Of a DNA stretch of 64,000 nucleotides, positions 45,413 through 54,270 are shown piece after piece. Under the pieces are notes generated by a model. That model saw only the letters and a list, made by a program, of their open reading frames with translations. It did no database searches and was not told the DNA's origin. This DNA is from Flavobacterium pisciphilum (GTDB taxonomy: Bacteria > Bacteroidota > Bacteroidia > Flavobacteriales > Flavobacteriaceae), in NCBI RefSeq assembly GCF_020905345.1, contig NZ_JAJJMO010000001.1, positions 806,001 to 870,000 on the forward strand. The letters run 5' to 3'. The translations under genes and the position numbers were made by a program. The first letter of the stretch is position 1. The number at the start of each line of letters is the position of its first letter.

Positions 45413-46804
45413 CTAAATCAGTACACTTTTTGCTGACGATTTACAGTTTTCTTCTGCAATTTTGTCCAAAATTTGTGCTGGAACGCTATAGCCTGTAGTT
45501 GATGCATGCTCTTCTATATTCAGGCTGAAGTTAAATATTCGAACTCCAGTTCTAGCTTTTAATTCCTGAACAGCAGTTTCAAGTTCATTAAAAAATTCTA
45601 GAGGTTTTGAATAGTACGAGCTATATCTATCAGCACGAGGTAATATATCAAGATCTATAATTTTACAACCATCAATTTCCCTGCAAATAGCCTTTCCATT
45701 TAATTGTTGGCCAAATATTGCTAATCCAGCTATAAAAGTACCGTGATTTTCGTCTTTGTCCATGCTGCTAATTAATCCCCAACGATCTTCTATCCAGTCG
45801 CCATAAACATCTGAAACACCTCCGTCTACAACGCATATTTTTGGATATGAGCCTTCATGATCAGGAGCAAGAACAGTAAAGTTTTCACCTTTGACCTGAG
45901 ACTTGACAGTTGAGCTTTGTGTAATGATGGGAGGAAGAGTAACTTTTTTTACCAATGGATGATTTCCCAAATATTCTAATAATTCGTTATGTCTCTCCAA
46001 GTTTAGGTCAATAGATTTTTTCTCACCTGATTTGCCTGCTGTTGATGATGAGTAAAGCTGTATTACAGGAGTTGAATCGGTTTTTTCTAATTTGATACCA
46101 AATACAATAGATGAGCCCTGACCAGTAGTAATTCTTGACACAAATAAGCCTGTGCCTAAAATGGTTAACCCGCCAAAAAAGCTATCAAACAAATCGAATT
46201 TGTATTTGCTTAGTAAATCCCAATCTTGCCTCGCCGGAGGAGCTTCAAACAATTCTACCATATACGAACCGCCAGTTTGAGGATTAGATAGCCATTTTAC
46301 GGCTTCTTTAACAGAAAAATTCCTTTTGTCACTTGCAGTATATGGGCTAATTCCTTCAATTGCACCGACTTCACTTCTTAATCTTGAAGGATTAGGTTCA
46401 TTCTTCCCATTCTTTTCTTTATATCTTGTTTCGGGTTCAGCCTGTCCAACTTTAGTATTTATTTTATCAATACTTTCTGGCGTCAGTTCGACAAATAATT
46501 CTCCCAAATCTCCAGCTCCAATTATAGGAGCAACATCCCTTTTAAAAACTTGTGAAGTTGGGCGATGACTTTTTGCTAATGCCGTTTGCTTTAATGTAAC
46601 TTTCGCATAAGAAACCTTAGCAAAACTATTTACCAATTGCATGCTCTTTATCTCACTAAGCTGATTTTGAATGTTATCTCGATGCTCTATGAATTCAGTA
46701 TCATTTCCGGCAAAAAAGTCTTTAGAACCACCGCCACCATTATTTTCTAATGCCTCGATAAAAGCATCGCTATTTAATACTATTTGAACAGGACTATTTG
46801 CCAT
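45413..46804 (-). pseudogene. IetS-like subtilisin protease, truncated by the IS
   Basis: S8-family protease whose 3' part is lost. Residues 1-453 are native; the last ten (CKSSAKSVLI) are read from the IS end before a chance stop at 45413. The catalytic Asp327 is in KICVVDGGVSD and His354 in DENHGTFIAGL, but the GTS-type Ser block is missing, so no active protease can form. A long N-terminal region (1-310) precedes the catalytic domain, as in IetS proteins. Its start lies three bases after the AAA ATPase stop. No remaining 3' half is found left of the IS pair, so sequence was deleted. Confidence 0.85.
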
Positions 46805-46807
46805 AAC

Positions 46808-47995
46808 TTATATTTTTTCAGAATCTTTAAATTTCGATAGCTGCTTACTCAAAGTTGACGGGGTCATTCCGAACAATGATGCTAGATCTTTCTGTTTAAA
46901 AGAGTAAACCTTATCGTTTAACAGCATGTTTATAAAATCTTCATCACTGTGAACCATAACATTTCTCTTTTTTGTGTCTACCCTTCCAGAGTTGAGTACA
47001 GCAAATTGCTTCATTACTTCTACGATATTGCTTTTCTTTTCTAAGACAAAAGCTCTCTTTAGCCATTTTGAAAGCATTTCTGCATCAGCACCTGATGAAC
47101 CATCTAGGCACCATGCTAAAAATTTAATCTCACTTTCGTTAAATTCTAAAGGCGTAATAAAATTCTTGAGTAATTGAATCATTACTTCGGGAGAAGGTTT
47201 AGGAATTTCAACCTGTATATCAAACCTTCTCCAAATAGCGGGATCAAGAAGACTTTCATGGTTGGTTACACCAATGGTAAAACCTTTTTCATGACGTGAA
47301 TCTAGACTTTGCAACAACGTATTGACTACTCTTTTTACTTCACCAACCTCCTGTGGATCGTTACGGAGTTTAGCAATTGCATCAAACTCATCAAGAAGTA
47401 AGATGCATTTATACCTATTAGCAAAAGCGAACAGATTACCAATATTTCGAGATGTAGTTCCTAAATACGAAGACATAAGCCCTTCTAACCTTGCCAGCAC
47501 TACAGGTAATCCAATTTGTTTTGCAATCCATTTTGCTAAATGTGTTTTACCAGTTCCTGGCGCACCATAAATTAAGCAAGAGCTAGCAGGAGTAGCATTA
47601 ATTTCTAAAAGTTGATCGAATTTACTCCATTCATTTACAATTGAGTGAATAGCAAGCTGGATATTACCATCAAACATTGGGGCTTTTTCTGGTAGATCAT
47701 CAGGAAAAAAAATCTCTGCCAATGGAGTTGATGTCTCCTTATCTACAGGAATCGATGTCTTAGGAGTTACTTCCTCGCCTTTTAAAACAACGAAAGATCT
47801 TTGGATTTTACTTGGAGACATGTCAAGCGATGATTCAGAAGCAGTCAACAAAGCCTCCAATGACTTTGCCTCTTTAGCAAACCCATCTTTTTCCAGACTT
47901 TCTTTTAATCTTCTAATTTGATGCGTGACAGCTTCATTCGGCGTTGCCAATGCGGACCTGCTTAGAGCTTGTACTATACTGAAATATTTGAGCAT
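46808..47995 (-). CDS. IetA-like AAA+ ATPase
   Basis: A 395-residue AAA+ protein. Walker A is GAPGTGKT (144-151), Walker B is CILLLDEFDAIAKLRND (about 197-213), and sensor-type RRFDIQVEIP follows. The C-terminal KQKDLASLFGMTPSTLSKQL is a helix-turn-helix. Paired with a subtilisin-like protease in the same order as ietA-ietS, known as a plasmid stability/exclusion locus of Agrobacterium and listed among defence systems. With its partner broken, the ATPase is probably an orphan. Direct repeats upstream at 48035-48106 may be its operator. Confidence 0.85.
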   Translation of the reverse strand: MLKYFSIVQALSRSALATPNEAVTHQIRRLKESLEKDGFAKEAKSLEALLTASESSLDMSPSKIQRSFVVLKGEEVTPKTSIPVDKETSTPLAEIFFPDDLPEKAPMFDGNIQLAIHSIVNEWSKFDQLLEINATPASSCLIYGAPGTGKTHLAKWIAKQIGLPVVLARLEGLMSSYLGTTSRNIGNLFAFANRYKCILLLDEFDAIAKLRNDPQEVGEVKRVVNTLLQSLDSRHEKGFTIGVTNHESLLDPAIWRRFDIQVEIPKPSPEVMIQLLKNFITPLEFNESEIKFLAWCLDGSSGADAEMLSKWLKRAFVLEKKSNIVEVMKQFAVLNSGRVDTKKRNVMVHSDEDFINMLLNDKVYSFKQKDLASLFGMTPSTLSKQLSKFKDSEKI

Positions 47996-48320
47996 TTGCT
48001 TATTTGTTTCTTAAGTTATAAATGCAAATATAGTAATAAATTTCCAAAACAAGATTTTTATTTCCATTTTTTGATATAAATTTCCAAAAAAAAGATTTTA
48101 GTTTCTATTTTCTATTAAAAACAAGTTTAACGACATGAAAGTGAGTATGTTTCATGAATATTAATAAATGGGGAGCATTGCAAATAGAAAAGGGAGCTTG
48201 CTATCAAACAAACTCCCAATGTCAAAATTCTCCAAAATCATTTTCCACAAAACAAAAGAATAAACTTCAGTTTCAAAGAAAAGGTAACTGCCCAATAGCT
48301 AGCTTTTTAGCATGCTTAAT
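47996..48320. other. Intergenic region with a 40-bp direct repeat upstream of the IetA-like gene
   Basis: ATAAATTTCCAAAA-type segments at 48035-48065 and 48075-48106 form an imperfect direct repeat with a 40-bp period, 40-110 bp upstream of the ATPase start. The remainder to 48320 shows no convincing gene. Confidence 0.5.
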
Positions 48321-49673
48321 TCACATTCTGCGACCTTTTCTTTTGCTGAATTCACTTTCCTCTGGCTTTGGACTAGTAGATTTTTTTTGTCCTACCTTTA
48401 CTTCTTGTCCATTGTTTTGCTTTACGGTTTCCGCAAAACGGGTCTGATGCCACGGTATTACTTTGGCGTCAAATTTCAGTTGCACTCCATGTTTTTTTAA
48501 ATAGTCTGAACTATTTAAGTCACCCGCTTTGTTTTGACCAATTGGGTCAAGGGTACGTTTGCCGGGAATTTGTACAACAATAAGGTCTTTGGGAACCTCC
48601 TTGACATTGAGGCTCACTTCCTGAAAGGTATGTGTCCCTTGATTGTACGGAATTGTATAGGTGTCGTCTTTGTACGAATAATAATGTTTGAGTTCGGAAA
48701 AGATGATGCCCCGTGACCAGATATCATCTTTAGGGTGCAATTTGTCATTGAATAAGTCAATATAGAAGGTATGCCCCGCAATATCTATTGTTGGAATAAT
48801 ACCTTTGTAAGCAATTTTATCGAACGCATCCTGATTAACCATTAGTTTGAAATCGTCCATTCCCGCCATAATATCTTCGGAAATATTATATTTCTTTGAC
48901 ATCCCAGTTGGGTCGAGTTTTACAAAGTCGGGTATCTCTGCTAATTTTGCTCCTGGTTCGGCATATGTCGTCAAGCCCTTTGTGTTTGGGCTGTACCAAA
49001 ATCTGTAGCCCTGTACTGCTTTTTCTTCCATGTCGGATAGAGAAATTACATTTTTCGGATTGGCTTTTTGACGGAGTTCCAACTGATTGACATCGACGAT
49101 AAATTCTGTTCCGAATACTTTATATGTCGGAAGTACCCTTTGTGTATCGGTTGGTATCTTATACAGATTGTCCTTTGGCTGGTTGACAATATATTCTTCT
49201 TTTGGATGTAGCTGTTCGGCAACATTACGTTTTATATGCTCAATCACATTGGTATCTACCCACGGCAGGGTACGCGCTTCAAAGTGCATTTGTTTCACAT
49301 CCTGATCAGTTAGGCTATTACCATGCTTTCTATTCCATCCCACTATATCCAATTCATACTGATTGGGAAACTGCACTATGATAATATCAGTAGGCAGTTC
49401 GGTCATTTTAGAAACATCGTCCTGCTGAAATTCGCGTTTTGTTGGATTATAGGGAATAACAAATGCCCGTCTGTCTCGGTCATAATAATCTTTTATTTCA
49501 GTAAAGTCTATGCCTTTGGATATAAAGTCGTCCTTTGGCCGTAGTTTGTTCATGCGTAAATCCACGTAGAATGTATGACCTGCAATATCAAGTGTAGGTA
49601 GCATGCCTTTATTCAAACGCAGGTCAAGCAAACTGCCCGGTTCTATATTGGTATTAGGCAATCCATTTTCCAT
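48321..49673 (-). CDS. ICE protein with three internal repeats, unknown function
   Basis: A 450-residue soluble protein. Two clear repeats, about residues 24-78 (GMLPTLDIAGHTFYVDLRMN, LRPKDDFISKGIDFTEIKDY) and about 290-345 (GIIPTIDIAGHTFYIDLFND, LHPKDDIWSRGIIFSELKHY), plus a more diverged middle copy (about 185-240, VLPTYKVFGTEFIVDVNQLE), each followed by an FxxxxY-IPYN-type strand. The C-terminus is Lys-rich (KSTSPKPEESEFSKRKGRRM). It lies 30 bp after traD. Probably a DNA- or membrane-surface accessory protein; no catalytic motif is seen. Confidence 0.7.
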   Translation of the reverse strand: MENGLPNTNIEPGSLLDLRLNKGMLPTLDIAGHTFYVDLRMNKLRPKDDFISKGIDFTEIKDYYDRDRRAFVIPYNPTKREFQQDDVSKMTELPTDIIIVQFPNQYELDIVGWNRKHGNSLTDQDVKQMHFEARTLPWVDTNVIEHIKRNVAEQLHPKEEYIVNQPKDNLYKIPTDTQRVLPTYKVFGTEFIVDVNQLELRQKANPKNVISLSDMEEKAVQGYRFWYSPNTKGLTTYAEPGAKLAEIPDFVKLDPTGMSKKYNISEDIMAGMDDFKLMVNQDAFDKIAYKGIIPTIDIAGHTFYIDLFNDKLHPKDDIWSRGIIFSELKHYYSYKDDTYTIPYNQGTHTFQEVSLNVKEVPKDLIVVQIPGKRTLDPIGQNKAGDLNSSDYLKKHGVQLKFDAKVIPWHQTRFAETVKQNNGQEVKVGQKKSTSPKPEESEFSKRKGRRM

Positions 49674-49703
49674 ATTTTCTTATTTTAAAAGACAAAGGGA
49701 AGT

Positions 49704-50339
49704 CTATACAAACTCCCCAATGTCAAAATCATTCAAATCATTTTTCCGCAAAGTGGAAGAACCGGCTTCCGTTTCAGATGAGAGTGTGCTATCCAAAAGC
49801 TCGGCAATTTTTCGGGAGGCACCCTCGATGGAATTTTCCAGCAGACTGAATAATTCAGTCCCCTGTATTCTTTGAACTATATCTACCGCTGTTTCCTTTT
49901 GTGATTGTTCCAAATTCTCTTTTTGGAGCAACGCCCCTACGGAGCTTAGTTCTTCAAAGGTAACCCCTTGGGCAAGACTGTTATCGCCACTGGATATTCC
50001 ATACCTATTCCAATCTTCTTCCTCTTCCTCCAAATCAGGCATATTACTGAAAACTTCGTCCAGCTCTTCCTTGCGGATTTGAATGCCGACGTTTTCATTT
50101 TCGTCGTATTCAATGTCTAAATTAGCAGGGTTTATCTCCGGTTCCTCAATTTGGCGTTCAGTGGCAGTGTTTGGCACTGAAAGGCGTTCTACGGATTTAG
50201 GTTGCCCCATAATATCGGGCAGGTTCGGATTGAATTTCTTCTGCGGAGGTTCTTGTTTTGTCCTTTTCTTAATAACAATCTTATCCTGCAAAAGCAGGAC
50301 AATGACCGTCAGCATGCATATCACAATTACTATTTCCAT
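49704..50339 (-). CDS. traD: Conjugative transposon protein TraD
   Basis: A 211-residue protein with one N-terminal membrane helix (MEIVIVICMLTVIVLLL) and a long acidic cytoplasmic part (LEEEEEDWNRYGISSGDNSL, VDIVQRIQGTELFSLLENSI). It matches the small acidic TraD of Bacteroidota conjugative transposons, found after the DUF3408 genes. The coding DNA at 50150-50179 contains copy C of the dispersed element. Confidence 0.75.
   Translation of the reverse strand: MEIVIVICMLTVIVLLLQDKIVIKKRTKQEPPQKKFNPNLPDIMGQPKSVERLSVPNTATERQIEEPEINPANLDIEYDENENVGIQIRKEELDEVFSNMPDLEEEEEDWNRYGISSGDNSLAQGVTFEELSSVGALLQKENLEQSQKETAVDIVQRIQGTELFSLLENSIEGASRKIAELLDSTLSSETEAGSSTLRKNDLNDFDIGEFV
50150..50179 (+). promoter_or_regulatory. 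Dispersed two-half-site element, copy C, inside traD
   Basis: TTGGC half-sites at 50151-50155 and 50171-50175, 20 bp apart. The 30-bp stretch equals copy D (52216-52245) in 28 of 30 positions although it lies within a coding region, where the translated residues include VPNTATER. Confidence 0.6.
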
Positions 50340-50352
50340 AACGTAGGTTTTT

Positions 50353-50658
50353 TTAAAACAAGCCTTTGTACTTTTCGTTGAACTCTTTTGTAATCATATC
50401 TTCAAACATTTTAAAATGGTATTCAAGAATATTATTGAGATAGGCAAACAAGGGTATTTTATCATCGCCTATAATCTGGACAATGCGAGTTAAACGCTCA
50501 TGATGTTCAGGACTTAGGTATATGCTTTTATTGCCTCTTTTCTGCATCCTATTCATTTGCATAAATGCTTGTTCATAGGTTGTCTTAGCCGTATTGCTAA
50601 CTGTATCGGAGCCGTTGCCGGATGCAACAGCAATCCTGTTCTTTTTATCTTTCTTCAT
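50353..50658 (-). CDS. DUF3408 protein (TraC-like)
   Basis: A 101-residue protein. A basic, unstructured start is followed by the DUF3408 core KSIYLSPEHHERLTRIVQII, then GDDKIPLFAYLNNILEYHFK, a ribbon-helix-helix-like DNA-binding fold. It touches the upstream paralogue (stop and start share base 50658). Such pairs follow the ParA-like traA and probably act in partition or regulation of transfer genes. Confidence 0.85.
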   Translation of the reverse strand: MKKDKKNRIAVASGNGSDTVSNTAKTTYEQAFMQMNRMQKRGNKSIYLSPEHHERLTRIVQIIGDDKIPLFAYLNNILEYHFKMFEDMITKEFNEKYKGLF

Positions 50659-51062
50659 TATAGAATGGGTTTAAAATGTTCATTAAAATAATTGGTAATA
50701 TCGTCCCCGTACTCCCTGAAATGATGTTCAAGGATATTGTCAATGTAAGAGTAGAGCGTTGTTCTTTCTTCCCTTGTCAGTTGAACGATGCGGAGCAATC
50801 TTTCGTGGTATTCAGGGCGTATATAAACCACCTTGCCGTTACGCCCCGATGGAAACCGATTGACCAAAAATGTTTCCTCGTAGTCTGCTTTCTTTGATGA
50901 ACTATTCCGGGCTTTTTCCCTGGGCTTGGTTTCCTTTGGTACATCCTGCTCTTTATTATTGCTCGGTGGAGCAACAGGCTCATCGCCACTTATGACGTTC
51001 ATAAGGTATTCCTCATCAACATTGGGCTTTTCAAAATCGTTGTTTTTGTTATCTGAAGCCAT
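50658..51062 (-). CDS. DUF3408 protein (TraB-like)
   Basis: A 134-residue paralogue of the next gene. The long charged N-terminus (KETKPREKARNSSSKKADYE) leads to the DUF3408 core GKVVYIRPEYHERLLRIVQL, then REERTTLYSYIDNILEHHFR. It begins 12 bp after traA. It likely cooperates with the ParA-like ATPase as its DNA-binding partner. Confidence 0.85.
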   Translation of the reverse strand: MASDNKNNDFEKPNVDEEYLMNVISGDEPVAPPSNNKEQDVPKETKPREKARNSSSKKADYEETFLVNRFPSGRNGKVVYIRPEYHERLLRIVQLTREERTTLYSYIDNILEHHFREYGDDITNYFNEHFKPIL

Positions 51063-51074
51063 ACTTTACTGTTT

Positions 51075-51842
51075 TTATAGATGAACGATTTTTAAAAATT
51101 CCTCGACAAACAAATCCATTTTGGTTGCTTTCATTAGCTGTGGTTCGGCAGGCAGCAAACTTGACCGGAATACATAACTGCCCGTGTCGTCTGTTTCCTT
51201 TCGGAAACGCTTGCTATCCATTATCCTTGTTTCCATTATGGGCAGGTTGAGTTCTTTGATGACACTTTGATACGCATCATACAAACCTGTTTTTTCCCTG
51301 CCGTCCACTTGGTTCCAAAACAGCCATATCTCTTGTTCGGGATTGCCCTCGTCCGTTTGGGGAAGTCCGAGAAAGGCTTTGGTAAAGCCCAATGTACTTT
51401 CCACTACCAAACGGTCGGCAGTAATGGGCGAAAAGATAAAGTCCATTTTTTTCAAGGTAGTCAGTACGCCTTTGGTATTGGCTGTTCCCGGCAGGTCGAA
51501 GAAAACCACATCCGGTACAACCGCCGACTGGCTTCTATATTCCGATGCTTTCTCCAGAGCCGTTTCAGCCTTGCATTTGATAATCGGGTACGCTTTTTTG
51601 TTGATGGCTTGGAACTGCTTCATTGCTGCCTTTTTATGGTAGTCGTTCTGCATTATGGTTCTCTTATCCCGTTCACGCATATTGGTCAGGCTGTGCTGTG
51701 GAAAGTCGCAGTCCATTACCAGCACATTAAAACCTAAACGGTAATGAAGTACACTTGCCAGCAAGGTGGTCATCGTAGATTTTCCCACACCGCCCTTTTG
51801 GGTGGAGAAACTGATTTTTAAAGTTTTCTTTGTCGTTTCCAT
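51075..51842 (-). CDS. traA: ParA-family ATPase TraA
   Basis: A 255-residue ParA/MinD-type ATPase. The deviant Walker A is STQKGGVGKSTMTTLLASVL (12-31) with the leading Lys, switch I is VLVMDCDFPQHSLTNMRERD, and Walker B is VVFFDLPGTANTKGVL. It opens the minus-strand traA-B-C-D block and, with DUF3408 proteins, may position the element or its transfer machinery. Confidence 0.92.
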   Translation of the reverse strand: METTKKTLKISFSTQKGGVGKSTMTTLLASVLHYRLGFNVLVMDCDFPQHSLTNMRERDKRTIMQNDYHKKAAMKQFQAINKKAYPIIKCKAETALEKASEYRSQSAVVPDVVFFDLPGTANTKGVLTTLKKMDFIFSPITADRLVVESTLGFTKAFLGLPQTDEGNPEQEIWLFWNQVDGREKTGLYDAYQSVIKELNLPIMETRIMDSKRFRKETDDTGSYVFRSSLLPAEPQLMKATKMDLFVEEFLKIVHL

Positions 51843-52539
51843 TATTTAAAAATTTATTGTTACACACTTTATTTGTTTTGCAGGATTGAATATTGGTTTA
51901 TCTGATTATTACCTCATTCCTATATTCCTGCATTCCCTTTTGCGTACTTTTCTGCACAGGTATTTGCTTTCATTTTTGCCTTGTCAGGTACATTCTTTGG
52001 CAAGTGGCAAAACTTGCAACAGGTAAATTGCTTTACCGCTTTTATGCTTTTACACTTTTATTGTTTTATGCTTTTAAAACCCTATGCTTTTATTCCAAAC
52101 CGCTTGTTTTCAAACCTGATTTTCTTCTTTGTTGAAATACATTTTTTACTACCTGCACTAAAATTATACGGCAAATAAAGAGATTGATTTGACCGCTGAT
52201 TGCGGTGTGGCAGTGTTTGGCGTTCAAAGGCAGTGTTTGGCACTGTTATACAGTACAATGCTTTCGTAAACAGGGCTTTACTTTGTACAATGATTTTTAT
52301 TAATGGATTTATGCAAAATTCTTTTGACAAATCGGAGGGTAACGGGAACGGCATCGAGCCGTTTTTCCCTGTTACATTTAATCCGTCCCGCAGGGCGGAT
52401 TTTTGTGTTCAACAGAACACGGCAAGTTGTGTTCTCAGCATCTCAAAAGTATTTTCCGATGCAGAACAACTTGCCCTGCCGGGGGCTGAAAAACACTCTC
52501 CGAAGTCGAGGTTTTGTATAGATTAAAAATGGATTAATT
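51843..52539. other. Divergent intergenic region, candidate oriT
   Basis: 697 bases between traA (minus) and mobA (plus). It holds copy D of the dispersed element (52206-52245), a hairpin at 52339-52375 (GTAAC to GTTAC, centre ACGGC/GCCGT), a small CCGTCCCGCAGGGCGG hairpin near 52383-52401, and GAACAC/GTGTTC around 52414-52435. Structured GC-rich DNA just upstream of mobA-mobB is where the transfer origin lies in related elements. The nick site cannot be named from sequence alone. Confidence 0.55.
52206..52245 (+). promoter_or_regulatory. Dispersed two-half-site element, copy D, upstream of mobA
   Basis: GGCAGTGTTTGGC occurs at 52209-52221 and again at 52229-52241, exactly 20 bp apart. The first 19 bases (52206-52224) recur inverted at 54290-54308. 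The most complete copy of the element. Confidence 0.65.
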
Positions 52540-52986
52540 ATGAACGAGAACAACAGAAGACAAGTGAAGAAGACCATAGGTCGTCCACTTAAAACAGATC
52601 CAGCGACCATACGGTACACCGTTTCTTTTAACGAACAGGAACACGCCCTATTTCTTGCTCTTTTTGACAAATCAGGTATGCAGGTAAAGGCACATTTTAT
52701 TAAGTCTTGCATCTTTGATAAGACAATCAAGACCATTCAGATTGACAAAGGAACCGTTGATTTTTATATGCGACTTACCTCATTTCACAGCCAATTTCGC
52801 AATGTTGGCGTGAATTACAATCAGATTATTAAACTGCTTTACAAGAATTTTTCGCCGAAAAAAGCATCGGCTTATCTTTTTAAACTGGAAAAACAGACCG
52901 CTGAAATGGCGATGTTATGCCGACAAATAATTGAATTAACAGAAGAATTTGAAACAGAATATCTGAAAAACCAGTCTAAAAAATGA
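52540..52986 (+). CDS. mobA: Mobilization protein MobA (relaxosome accessory protein)
   Basis: A 148-residue ribbon-helix-helix-type protein. A basic start (RRQVKKTIGRPLKTDPATIR) carries the GRP motif, followed by YTVSFNEQEHALFLALFDKS and the helix VKAHFIKSCIF. A long C-terminal helical part includes NVGVNYNQIIKLLYKNFSP. It binds oriT and helps load the relaxase. Its stop overlaps the mobB start (ATGA). Confidence 0.88.
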   Translation: MNENNRRQVKKTIGRPLKTDPATIRYTVSFNEQEHALFLALFDKSGMQVKAHFIKSCIFDKTIKTIQIDKGTVDFYMRLTSFHSQFRNVGVNYNQIIKLLYKNFSPKKASAYLFKLEKQTAEMAMLCRQIIELTEEFETEYLKNQSKK

Positions 52987-54266
52987 TAGCAAAAATTGGT
53001 AGGAGCGAAAATTTATATGGTGCATTGGCGTACAATAATCTGAAAATTGAGAAAGAAAACGGACAAATTCTGTTTACAAATAAGATTATTGAAACTGCAA
53101 ACGGGCAATATACAGTGACGCAATTGGCTCAATCTTTCGCTCCGTACCTAATTGCAAATCGCAATACGGAAAAACATACGCTGCATATTTCACTCAATCC
53201 CGACCCAAACGATAAGGTTTCTGATGATAAATTTCGGGAAATGGCACAACAGTATATGCAGGAAATGGGTTACGGAGAACAGCCTTTTATAGTATTCAAA
53301 CATACCGATATTGACCGCAGCCATATTCATATTGTTTCGGTTTGTGTAGATGAAAACGGTAAGAAAATTTCTGACAAGTTTGAGAAAATGCGGTCGATGA
53401 ATGTTTGTAGAGAACTTGAAAAACAACATCATTTGATACCTGCAACGGACAAAGAGCATAAGCAAAATGATAAGATTTTCCGTCCGGTAGATTACAAAGT
53501 TGGCGATATTAAAAGTCAGATTGCATCCGTCGTTCGTCATCTTCAAAACTATTACCAATTCCAAACGTTGGGCGAATACAATGCTTTGCTTTCGCTATTT
53601 AATATTACTACAGAAAAGGTCGAAGGCGAATTACGTGGCAAGCCGCAGCAGGGTTTACTCTACATTCCATTAAATGAAAAAGGCGAAAGAGCTGGGCATC
53701 CATTCAAGGCTTCGTTATTTGGAAAAAACGCAGGACTTGCGGGTTTGGAACTGCATTTTGAAAACAGCAAAACAAAATTAAAAGATCATCCCGTCAAGCA
53801 GACTTTAAAATCTGTCGTTACCATTGCCCTGCAATCCACAGATAATGAACAGGATTTTAAAAAGAAGTTAATGAAACAAGGTATCAATGTGGTGGTACGA
53901 AGAAATGACACAGGGCGTATTTATGGTATGACTTTTATTGACCACAATTCAAAATCGGTATGGAATGGTTCACGATTGGCAAAGGAACTTTCTGCAAATA
54001 CCTTTAATGATTATTGGAACAATAGTATCAAACCGGATATTAAAGAACCTACCGTACAATCCAAACGATCTACTATTAATGATGTAGATCTTCCAAAAGA
54101 AGAACCTCATCATTTATTCGATTTCTTAACTACGGATAAAAATGAAGACGGTTTGATTGAAGCATTAGGAGGTTTACTGCCCGAAGTTCAGGGCGAAGAT
54201 TACGAAGAACAAGACTTTGCAAATAAGATGAAGAAGAAACGAAAACGTCAAAGAGGTCAGCGATAA
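52983..54266 (+). CDS. mobB: Relaxase/mobilization nuclease MobB
   Basis: A 427-residue relaxase. The N-terminal IAKIGRSENLYGALAYNNLK, then TLHISLNPDPNDKVSDDKFR and the His triad FKHTDIDRSHIHIVSVCVDE (HxDxxHxH) form the metal site. The nucleophilic Tyr is probably in the N-terminal LYGALAYN segment. It nicks oriT and pilots the strand. The C-terminus is basic (KMKKKRKRQRGQR), suited to DNA binding. It is co-translated with mobA. Confidence 0.92.
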   Translation: MIAKIGRSENLYGALAYNNLKIEKENGQILFTNKIIETANGQYTVTQLAQSFAPYLIANRNTEKHTLHISLNPDPNDKVSDDKFREMAQQYMQEMGYGEQPFIVFKHTDIDRSHIHIVSVCVDENGKKISDKFEKMRSMNVCRELEKQHHLIPATDKEHKQNDKIFRPVDYKVGDIKSQIASVVRHLQNYYQFQTLGEYNALLSLFNITTEKVEGELRGKPQQGLLYIPLNEKGERAGHPFKASLFGKNAGLAGLELHFENSKTKLKDHPVKQTLKSVVTIALQSTDNEQDFKKKLMKQGINVVVRRNDTGRIYGMTFIDHNSKSVWNGSRLAKELSANTFNDYWNNSIKPDIKEPTVQSKRSTINDVDLPKEEPHHLFDFLTTDKNEDGLIEALGGLLPEVQGEDYEEQDFANKMKKKRKRQRGQR

Positions 54267-54270
54267 TATT

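Larger units (their letters stand above)
43889..45445 (-). mobile_element. IS3-family insertion sequence, copy 2
   Basis: A second 1557-bp copy in the same orientation with the same terminal repeats. Its right end at 45445 cuts the subtilisin-like gene after codon 453. DNA equals copy 1 through orfB as far as compared, but about 13 differences cluster in orfA between 45130 and 45300. Confidence 0.9.

Noticed and set aside
42331..45445. Composite transposon made by two IS copies
   Set aside because: The copies are directly adjacent with one base between and carry no cargo, so this is a tandem dimer, not a composite transposon.
48154..48447. 97-codon plus-strand frame downstream of the repeat-domain ICE gene
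   Set aside because: It overlaps the end of the well-supported minus-strand gene and has no coherent protein pattern.
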